A stretch of DNA of 9,809 bases from a bacterium. Its GTDB lineage: Bacteria; UBP15; UBA6099; DSWB01. The notes beneath the pieces are model-generated. The model was not told where the DNA came from and searched no databases. It saw nothing but the letters and a program-made list of their open reading frames with translations. Positions 1-7,900 of the stretch are shown piece by piece; position 1 is the first letter of the stretch, and each line of letters begins with the position of its first letter. The DNA lies in assembly GCA_020061125.1 (NCBI GenBank), contig JAGUYV010000281.1, positions 1-9,809 of the forward strand, read 5' to 3'. A program made the position numbers and the translations under genes.

Positions 1-3000
1 ACCACGGACGCGCCCGGCGGCACCATCATCAACACCACGGCCATCACCACCACCGGGAACCAGACTTACAACGACCCGGTCTCGTTGACCTCCGACACAG
101 CGCTGTCCACCACGACCGCGGGCAACTTGACTTTCAACAACACGCTCAACGGTCCGTATAACCTGGCGCTGAACACGGCGGGCAACAATGTGTTCAACGC
201 CATCGTGGGCGGGCTGGATCCGCTGACCACGATCACCACGGACGCGCCCGGCGGCACCATCATCAACACCACGGCCATCACTACCACCGGGAACCAGACC
301 TACAACGATCCGGTCTCGTTGACCTCCGACACTGCGCTGTCCACCACGGCCTCGGGCAACTTGACTTTCAACAACACGCTCAACGGTCCGTATACCCTGG
401 CGCTGAACACGGCGGGCAACAATGTTTTCAACGCCATCGTGGGCGGGGTGACTCCGCTGACCACGATCACCACGGACGCGCCCGGCGGCACCATCATCAA
501 CACCACGGCCGTCACCACCACCGGGAACCAGACCTGGAACGACCCGGTCTCGCTCACCTCCGACACCGCGCTGACCAGCACGACCGCGGGCAACTTGACC
601 TTCAACAACACGCTCAACGGCCCGCACAACCTGGCGCTGAACACTTCCGGCAATACTGTGTTCAACGCCATCGTGGGTGGCATTGACCCGCTGACTACGA
701 TCACCACGGATGCGCCCGGCGGCACCATCATCAACACCACGGCCGTCACCACCACCGGCAACCAGACTTACAACGACCCGGTCACCCTGACTTCCGACTC
801 CGCGCTGTCCAGCACAACCGCGGGCAACTTGACCTTCAACAACACGCTCAACGGACCGCACAACCTCGCGCTGAACACTTCCGGCAACACCGTGTTCAAC
901 GCCATCGTGGGCGGCATTGACCCGCTGACCACGATCACCACGGACGCGCCGGGCGGCACAATCATCAACACCACGGCCATCACCACCTCCGGCAGCCAGA
1001 CTTACAACGATCCGGTCTCGTTGACCTCGAACACCACGCTCACGAGCACAGCCGCGGGCAATCTCACCTTTAACGGAACGCTGAACGGCGCGCGCACCCT
1101 GACGCTGAACACCTCCGGCAATAATGTGTTCAACGCGGTTGTGGGCGGCGTGACCCCGCTCACCTCCATCACCACGGACGCGCCCGGCGGAACCACCATC
1201 AACACCACGGGCATCACCACATCCGGGGCGCAGACTTACAATGACGCGGTCACCCTGACTTCGGACACCGCGCTTTCCAGCACGGCCAGCGGCAACATCA
1301 CCTTCAACGGCATTCTGAACGGCGCGAAAAACCTCGTTCTGAACACGGCTGGCAATAATGTGTTCAATGCCATCGCGGGCGGCGTGACCCCGCTGGCGTC
1401 CATCACCACGGACGCGCCCGGCGGCACCACCATAAACACCACGGCCATCTCCACTTCCGGCAACCAGTCGTACAACGACTCGGTTTCGTTGACCTCGAAC
1501 ACCACGCTCACAAGTACAGCCGCGGGCAACCTGACATTCAACGGCATTCTGAACGGCGCGCGTTCGTTGACCCTGAACACTGCTGGCAATAATGTGTTCA
1601 ACGCGGTTGTGGGCGGCGTGACCCCGCTGGCGTCCATCACCACGGATGCGCCCGGCGGCACCACCATCAACACCACGGCCATCTCCACTTCCGGCAATCA
1701 GACTTACAACGACGCGGTTTCGTTGACCTCGAACACCACGCTCACGAGCACAGCCGCGGGCAACCTTACATTTAACGGGATTCTGAACGGCGCGCGTTCA
1801 TTGACCTTGAACACCTCCGGCAATAATGTGTTCAACGCGGTCGTGGGCGGCGTGACCCCGCTATCGTCCATCACCACGAACGCACCCGGAGGCACCACCA
1901 TCAACACCACGGGCATCACCACGGCCGGAGCGCAGACATACAATGACGCGGTTTCGTTGACCTCGGACACCACACTGGCCAGTACCACCGCGGGCAACCT
2001 CACATTCAACGGGATTCTGAACGGCGCGAAGAACCTCGTGCTGAACACCGCTGGCAGCACCGTGTTCAACGCCATCGTTGGCGGCGCAACCCCGCTGGCG
2101 TCCATCACCACGGACGCGCCCGGCGGCGCCACCATCAACACCACCGCCATCACCACGGCCGGCGCGCAGACTTACAACGATGCGGTCACCCTGACCTCGG
2201 ACACCACACTGGCCAGCACAGGCGCGGGCAACCTCACCTTCAACGGGATTTTGAACGGCGCGAAGAACCTCGTGCTGAACACCGCGGGCAGCAATGTGTT
2301 CAACGCAGTTGTGGGCGGCGCGACCCCGCTGGCGTCCATCACCACGGACGCGCCCGGAGGAACCACCATCAACACCACCGCCATCACCACGGCCGGAGCG
2401 CAGACATACAACGACGCGGTCACCCTGACCTCGGACACCACACTGGCCAGCACCACCGCTGGCAACCTCACCTTCAACGGGATTCTGAACGGCGCGAAGA
2501 ACCTTGTGCTGAACACCTCCGGAAATAATGTGTTCAACGCAGTCGTGGGCGGCGCAACCCCGCTGGCGTCCATCACCACGGACGCGCCCGGCGGCACCAC
2601 CATCAACACAACAGGCATCACCACGGCCGGCAATCAGACTTACAACGATCCGGTCACCCTGACCTCAGACACCATACTGGCCAGCACAGGCGCGGGCAAC
2701 CTCACCTTCAACGGCATTCTGAACGGCGCGAAGAACCTGGCTCTGAACACCGCTGGCAGCAATGTGTTCAACGCGGTCGTGGGCGGCGTGACCCCGCTGG
2801 CTTCCATCACCACGGACGCGCCCGGCGGCACCACCATCAACACAACGGCCATCACCACGGCTGGCGCGCAGACCTACAACGATGCGGTTTCGTTGGCCTC
2901 GAACGCCACGCTCACCAGCACAGGCGCGGGCAACCTCACCTTCAACGGCATTCTGAACGGCGCCAAGAACCTGGCTCTGAACACCGCGGGCAGCAATGTG

Positions 3001-3510
3001 TTCAACGCGGTTGTGGGCGGCGTGACCCCGCTGGCTTCCATCACCACGGACGCGCCCGGCGGCGCCACCATCAACACAACGGCCATCACCACGGCCGGAG
3101 CGCAGACCTACAACGACGCGGTCACCCTGACCTCGGATACCACACTGGCTAGCACAGGCGCGGGCAACCTCACCTTCAACGGCATTCTGAACGGCGCCAA
3201 GAACCTGGCTCTGAACACCGCGGGCAGCAATGTGTTCAACGCGGTCGCGGGCGGCGTGACCCCGCTGGCTTCCATCACCACAGACGCGCCCGGCGGCACC
3301 ACCATCAACACCACGGCCATCACCACGGCTGGCGCGCAGACCTACAACGACGCGGTTACTCTGGCCTCGAACGCCACGCTCACCAGCACAGGCGCGGGCA
3401 ACCTCACCTTCAACGGGATTCTGAACGGCGCTAAGAACCTGGCTCTGAACACCGCGGGCAGCAATGTGTTCAACGCGGTCGTGGGCGGCGTGACCCCGCT
3501 GGCTTCCATC
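1..3510 (+). repeat. 15 in-frame tandem copies of a 234-bp coding repeat
   Basis: The ACCACGGACGCGCCCGG-like start of the unit recurs at 1, 235, 469, 703, 937, 1171, 1405, 1639, 1873, 2107, 2341, 2575, 2809, 3043, 3277 and 3511, so fifteen periods are exactly 234 bp with no indel. Copies 1-4 form one subtype (TIINTTA, TFNNTLNGP[YH]). Copies 6-15 form another (TTINTT, TFNGILNGA). Copy 5 is transitional. Within the second group, SNTTLTSTAAG travels with AR[TS]LTLN (copies 5, 7, 8), and SDTTLAST usually travels with AKNL. Copies 12-15 are the most alike. The array probably begins upstream of the window, so 15 is a minimum. Confidence 0.97.
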
Positions 3511-4854
3511 ACCACGGACGCGCCCGGAACCACGCAGATCAACGGCGGAAGCGTGTCCACCTCGGGCAGCCAGGCGTTCAACGACGCCGTGCTCCTGGGC
3601 GCGGACACATCGTTCTCGGCCACCACCGGCAATATCGGATTCGGCGCAACCATTGACGGCGCGCACGCCATGACCGTGGCCACTCCGGCGGGCGTCTCGT
3701 TCAGCGGAGTGATCGGCGGCGCCACGCCGCTTACAACGGTCACCGTGAACGCGGGCGGAGATGTGGCCATGCAGGTGAATGTCACCGGCGCGGTTCATGT
3801 GGACACCGCGGCCGCGAACGCGGACATCAGCCTGACAAGCACCACCGGCGACCTGCTCATCGGACTGCTCGCCGCGGGCAACGGAACCGTGACCCTGGCA
3901 TCGGCCGCGGCCATCAACGACACCAACGGCGCGGCCATGAATGTGACCGCGGGCGCTCTGGCCCTTTCCGCTGTCACCGGCATCGGCCTGGAACCCGATC
4001 CCATCGAGGTCACCGTGCCGCTCCTGGCCGCCACCACCCAGACCGGCGGCATCTACATTACCAACACCGGCTCGGTGGTCATCGGAACCGTGGGCGGCGT
4101 CACAGGCGTGAGCGTGACCAGCGCCTCGGCACAGGGCCACATCGTTCTGCACACCACCCAGGACATGACGGTTAACGATCCCGTGTCCAACAGCGGCAGC
4201 GGCGACATCCGCCTCACCTCCGGACACGACATCACGCTTAACGACACGGTCAACGCCAGCGGCGGCCAGATCACCGTGACCGCGGACAACAATGTGTACC
4301 AGAACTCGAGCATCAACAACACCGCGGGCGGCGGCGTGGCCGTCACCGCAGTCAACGGCGACATCGTCATGGCGTCCGACGCGCAGACCACGGTGGAGCA
4401 GGGGACTGTGGACTACAATGCCGATGAGGATCTCACAGTCAGCGGCATCACAACCGGCACGGGCGGCAGCACCAGCATCAGCGCAAACAACGGGTCCATT
4501 CTCGACGGAAACGGAGGCGCACCCAATGTCGCCTCGGACGAACTCGTGGTCACCGCGCCGTCCGGCGCAGCCGCCGAGGGCAACAACAGCGACTTCCTGT
4601 TCGCGTTCGGCTCCTCCGCCGCGCTCCCGGATCTCATCATCTTCAACAACCGCGTCCTGGGCGGCGACGACATCAACCAGTTCTATCAGGCCCTGACCAT
4701 GGGCAACGGGCAGATCGCCCTGTCCGACTTCTTCCTGTACAACACGCTGTTCGACGACATCTGGAAGTGGTCAGGCAACGCCCAGATGCTGCTACCCATG
4801 GGCGCGCCCAACCCGGCGCTCCCGTACATGGCCATGGCCGGATTCACCATGTAA
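1..4854 (+). CDS. Filamentous-haemagglutinin-like beta-strand repeat exoprotein, 5'-truncated by window
   Basis: The frame is open from base 1 to the TAA at 4854 (1617 residues visible), so the N-terminus and any signal or secretion domain lie upstream. Residues 1-1170 are fifteen 78-residue Asn/Thr/Gly-rich repeats with the skeleton TTDAPGGTTINTTAI..QTYNDAV.L.SDT.L....GNLTFNGILNGAKNL.LNTAG..VFNAVVGG.TPL.SI. Each unit divides into about four strands-and-turn coils of 15-21 residues, as expected for a right-handed beta-helix. Residues 1171-1247 are a diverged 16th copy, and about 370 residues of irregular short-strand repeats follow. The last ~85 residues (FNNRVLGGDDINQFYQAL onward, ending MAMAGFTM) are more hydrophobic and aromatic. 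There is no LPXTG motif, YadA-like anchor or autotransporter barrel. No cysteine is present and lysine is rare. I recognise the repeat style from large FHA-family 'beta strand repeat' surface proteins. An adhesin or cell-surface filament role, perhaps exported by two-partner secretion, is inference. The family call is fairly sure; the function is not. Confidence 0.85.
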   Translation, partial: TTDAPGGTIINTTAITTTGNQTYNDPVSLTSDTALSTTTAGNLTFNNTLNGPYNLALNTAGNNVFNAIVGGLDPLTTITTDAPGGTIINTTAITTTGNQTYNDPVSLTSDTALSTTASGNLTFNNTLNGPYTLALNTAGNNVFNAIVGGVTPLTTITTDAPGGTIINTTAVTTTGNQTWNDPVSLTSDTALTSTTAGNLTFNNTLNGPHNLALNTSGNTVFNAIVGGIDPLTTITTDAPGGTIINTTAVTTTGNQTYNDPVTLTSDSALSSTTAGNLTFNNTLNGPHNLALNTSGNTVFNAIVGGIDPLTTITTDAPGGTIINTTAITTSGSQTYNDPVSLTSNTTLTSTAAGNLTFNGTLNGARTLTLNTSGNNVFNAVVGGVTPLTSITTDAPGGTTINTTGITTSGAQTYNDAVTLTSDTALSSTASGNITFNGILNGAKNLVLNTAGNNVFNAIAGGVTPLASITTDAPGGTTINTTAISTSGNQSYNDSVSLTSNTTLTSTAAGNLTFNGILNGARSLTLNTAGNNVFNAVVGGVTPLASITTDAPGGTTINTTAISTSGNQTYNDAVSLTSNTTLTSTAAGNLTFNGILNGARSLTLNTSGNNVFNAVVGGVTPLSSITTNAPGGTTINTTGITTAGAQTYNDAVSLTSDTTLASTTAGNLTFNGILNGAKNLVLNTAGSTVFNAIVGGATPLASITTDAPGGATINTTAITTAGAQTYNDAVTLTSDTTLASTGAGNLTFNGILNGAKNLVLNTAGSNVFNAVVGGATPLASITTDAPGGTTINTTAITTAGAQTYNDAVTLTSDTTLASTTAGNLTFNGILNGAKNLVLNTSGNNVFNAVVGGATPLASITTDAPGGTTINTTGITTAGNQTYNDPVTLTSDTILASTGAGNLTFNGILNGAKNLALNTAGSNVFNAVVGGVTPLASITTDAPGGTTINTTAITTAGAQTYNDAVSLASNATLTSTGAGNLTFNGILNGAKNLALNTAGSNVFNAVVGGVTPLASITTDAPGGATINTTAITTAGAQTYNDAVTLTSDTTLASTGAGNLTFNGILNGAKNLALNTAGSNVFNAVAGGVTPLASITTDAPGGTTINTTAITTAGAQTYNDAVTLASNATLTSTGAGNLTFNGILNGAKNLALNTAGSNVFNAVVGGVTPLASITTDAPGTTQINGGSVSTSGSQAFNDAVLLGADTSFSATTGNIGFGATIDGAHAMTVATPAGVSFSGVIGGATPLTTVTVNAGGDVAMQVNVTGAVHVDTAAANADISLTSTTGDLLIGLLAAGNGTVTLASAAAINDTNGAAMNVTAGALALSAVTGIGLEPDPIEVTVPLLAATTQTGGIYITNTGSVVIGTVGGVTGVSVTSASAQGHIVLHTTQDMTVNDPVSNSGSGDIRLTSGHDITLNDTVNASGGQITVTADNNVYQNSSINNTAGGGVAVTAVNGDIVMASDAQTTVEQGTVDYNADEDLTVSGITTGTGGSTSISANNGSILDGNGGAPNVASDELVVTAPSGAAAEGNNSDFLFAFGSSAALPDLIIFNNRVLGGDDINQFYQALTMGNGQIALSDFFLYNTLFDDIWKWSGNAQMLLPMGAPNPALPYMAMAGFTM
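3511..3741 (+). repeat. Diverged terminal (16th) copy of the array, 231 bp
   Basis: This copy starts with the same TTDAPG block, then reads TTQINGGSVSTSGSQAFNDA and ends GGATPLTTV. It is 77 residues long, one residue short near SATTGN. Its wording (INGGSV, LGADTSF, IDGAHAMTV) differs strongly from copies 1-15 although the strand pattern is conserved. It marks the boundary between the homogenised array and the irregular C-terminal region. Confidence 0.85.
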
Positions 4855-4892
4855 CCGCGCACGGCCCCCTCCGGCCCCGCACGGTCAGAAAT

Positions 4893-4944
4893 GCGTGCCA
4901 TTGCAGATCGGCTTTCGCGCCGATCCGCATTTGGCACGCTTTTT
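4893..4944 (+). terminator. Rho-independent terminator after the repeat exoprotein gene
   Basis: A long interrupted hairpin begins 38 bp after the stop codon. The outer stem GCGTGCCA (4893-4900) pairs with TGGCACGC (4932-4939). TGC/GCA pairs at 4902-4904 and 4927-4929. The inner stem GATCGGC (4906-4912) pairs with GCCGATC (4919-4925), with a 6-nt loop. This gives 18 base pairs in total, followed directly by TTTTT (4940-4944). It should separate the transcript of the exoprotein gene from that of the dockerin gene. It also shows that a GTG in the outer stem (4895) cannot sensibly be the downstream gene's start. Confidence 0.9.
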
Positions 4945-4962
4945 GACTTGTATGGGGCAGGA

Positions 4963-4970
4963 AAGGGGGA
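4963..4970 (+). promoter_or_regulatory. Ribosome binding site deciding the dockerin-protein start
   Basis: AAGGGGGA lies 5 nt before ATG 4976. Two other in-frame starts, GTG 4895 (inside the terminator hairpin) and ATG 4952 (preceded by T-rich sequence without a Shine-Dalgarno motif), have no such site. ATG 4976 is therefore chosen. Confidence 0.8.
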
Positions 4971-4975
4971 AAATC

Positions 4976-7900
4976 ATGAATACACTGCAAAAAAAAGCCA
5001 GAAGTGCGGCAAAAAAGCTACGAAATCGCGGTGCAAAAAAGAAACTCGCGGCATTTCCGCCTCATTTCAACCCTCCCGGCGCTTTGGCGTCTGTCCCCCG
5101 CTTCTTGATTCCCATGTTTTTTTTCTTGCTGATTTGCTCGCCCGCGGCTGCGGAGTCCATTGATTTCAAGTTCGAAATCCCAACCATCCCGTTTCCGCCG
5201 CAGATCGCCAATGTGCAGCATGTGCCGCCGTGCGTGGGGCAGACGGATTTCCAGGTTACAGCGGAAATCACGGGCCAGGCGCAGAAAAAAGCTGTTTGCG
5301 ACATCATTCCCCGCGAAGATTGCACGGCGTCGGACTGGTACCAGATTGACGATCCGGAAATCGTGCCCAACCCCCCGGAAATCAAGGCCGCGTGGGTTCA
5401 TTATTATTACGACGGCAACCCCACGGACGGCGGGAAAGCGTCCATGACATACAACGCAGGCCTGGGAAAATGGGAGGGCGAAGTGCCCATGAAACCCGGA
5501 GCCGAACAGGGAGATTCCATTACTTATTATGTCAGCGCCGTGGACGGGCGCGGCAATGTGGCCAGCCAGACCCCGAGCACGGGCGAGGAACCCTGCCCGG
5601 ACATTGAATCCTGGGATGATTCCCTGGCCACGCCCCTCATGGATTCCTGCTCCTATGCAACCGGTTACTCCGAATGCAACGAGAACCGCTCCTACGGGCC
5701 GGGAAACTGCGGCGCAGGCTACACCCTGGGCGACAAGGCCGGGGATGTGTGCGGCGAACCGGACGGCAACGGCGTACAGAGTCTCATCAGCGGCGAGTAC
5801 GCGGATCTGGTGGATATCCGCGGCGTAACCGCGGGCGCGGGAGGCACGGTCTTTTGCACGAAAATCGGCCTGGGCGCGCCGCCTCCCGGCTCCAACCACC
5901 CGGCGCCCATCGAAGGCTATCTCATGATCTTTTTCAATCCCGACATCATTGATCCCAACCCTGCGGACACGCACATTACAAATGCTTACGCCGTCACTTA
6001 CGCGCCCGAGGCTTCGGGGTCGGATCCAACACTGGTCAAGGTGCTCTGGAGCGGCGACTGCGTGACCAATCCCAACACCGACAACCCCCTCGACTGCAAG
6101 CTTCTTGCGGCAGGAACCAGCGACCATCCCAAACTCAAGATCGGTTACCAGAACGGTTCCCTGCGCATTATGACCAACAAGAGCGGAACCGGCGAAATTT
6201 ATGCAACTTCCTACAGCCTCATCGGCGCCAGTTCCGTTAAGTCCGTTCTCATCGCCATCACAGGGGAGATCAATCTGTCGGGCGGCACGGCGTTCTGGAT
6301 CTCGGACCTCACTCCGGGGTTCGCGTACTCGCATAAGAACCAGAGCGTTACAATCCTGCCCGCCAGCCAGTGCACCGTGGGGCCGTGCGTGAACATCACC
6401 TCCACGCTGTGCAGTCCCACGGGCGCGGGCGGCGCGGGGCCGGTGTGCCCGCACTCCGAGACCCAGTCCGCGCAGAATGTCTGCTCCGTTTCGTTCACGG
6501 ACACCGGCGCGGTGGCCGTGTCCCAATACCGCATCTACCGCGCGCCCAAAGGCAGCGCCGCGCCCGGCGAACTCGCCGGAACCATCACAGGGGGCGGGCC
6601 AAACAGCGCCCATACCTACAATAATTCCATCACAACACTCGACGGCGCGTCATACGATTATTACATTGCGTGTTTCGACGGCGTGAACGAGACCGCCACG
6701 GCCCAGTATCCCCAGACCTACACGCAGTGCACCGTGGACGACTGGACCCCGCCCGCGCAGCCTGCGATCACCGAAGCGGCCACACCGCCCGGCGCGGACG
6801 CCACATGCCGCATCGCCTGGACCGCCACAGGCGGCGACCCCACGCTCAAGGATTTCCTCATCAAGCGCGGCGGCCAGATCCTCAATCCCACGGCCCCGGT
6901 CGGCAAATCCGGCGATTCCTACCTGTGGCCCGATCCCGAAAACCTGGACTACACCTCGGACTACTCCTACACCGTGCTGGCCCGCGACTCGGTCAACAAC
7001 ACCTCGGAATCCGCGGCCGCAACATGCCGCCCGCGCGACCTCAAGGCGCCGTGCCAGGTGGATGAAATCGTGATGAGCGCCGCGCCCACTTCCGGCACTC
7101 TGGGCGCAACCCTGGACTGGCAGGCCTGTCCCGACTCGGACACCGCCGGATACAATGCCTACGCGTGTCAGCTCAACGGCACAAAAACCAACTGCACAAC
7201 CCAGCAAGAGTACAAAAAACTCAACAGCGGGCTTGTCGCCAATCCGCATATAGAAGATGAAAGTCCAGACAATTTCCCGTCCGAAGCCTGGTACCGGTTC
7301 TTCGTGGAATCCTGCGACAACTGCACGGACCGCGCCGCGTGCGATGCGCGCAACTGCACAGGGTTCCCGGTTTCGTCCGATGATTTCACGGATCATTTCG
7401 TGTCGCCGGAAATCAATACGGATAAGCCCCATGCGCCGGGTGGCGTGGCTGCAGCAGCGCCCGCCATGGGCAAGTCCTGCTCCATTTCCTGGAGCCGCGT
7501 GTGTTCGGACACAGAGGGAACCTTCGAGGACTGCGACAACCCCACCTCGGATCAGCTCGTTGGCTACAAGATCATGCGCCAGCAGTCCCCGGGCGTGTTG
7601 GATCCCAATGCCGGCACACCCGTGGCCACGATTCCAGCGGGCGGGACGGAAACCACCCTGTCCTACACCGACGCGGGCCTGGCCAACGGCGTGCCCTATT
7701 ACTACAAGGTTTACGCCATGGACGGGGCGCGCAACTACTCCGAGGGCGCGCATCAGGAAGTGTCGTGCACGCCCGCGCGCACGACCCCGCCCGCGCTTCC
7801 GGCCATGAAGTCGCTCACCGGAAACGAATTCTCCTGCGCCCTAGACTGGGATCCGGTCTCCGACCCCTACGCCATCACCTACGAGGCGCACCGCTGCGAC

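Noticed and set aside
1-3510. CRISPR-like or non-coding satellite interpretation of the tandem repeats
   Set aside because: The unit is long (234 bp), has no unique spacers, keeps one reading frame throughout and encodes a recognisable beta-strand repeat.
2665-4227. A 520-codon open frame on the - strand opposite the repeat array
   Set aside because: It is antisense to the repeat gene and itself repeats with the same 234-bp period. Its length follows from GC-rich repetitive codons, and its composition (Gly/Arg/His/Val-rich) resembles no protein family.
4895-4975. N-terminal extension of the dockerin protein to GTG 4895 or ATG 4952
   Set aside because: GTG 4895 lies inside the terminator stem and neither start has a ribosome binding site. 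ATG 4976 has AAGGGGGA at good spacing and places the signal peptide sensibly.
5131-5150. Lipoprotein reading of the dockerin protein (LLIC-S as lipobox)
   Set aside because: Ile directly before Cys does not fit the usual Gly/Ala/Ser at that position, and a good SPase I site (AAA before ES) follows five residues later.
5018-6613. A 531-codon open frame on the - strand opposite the dockerin gene, and similar frames at 6650-7753 (-) and 7501-8703 (+)
   Set aside because: These are typical shadow frames of a GC-rich gene. The overlapped frame has clear signal-peptide, FN3-like and dockerin features, while the shadows have Arg/Gly/Ala-rich nonsense composition.
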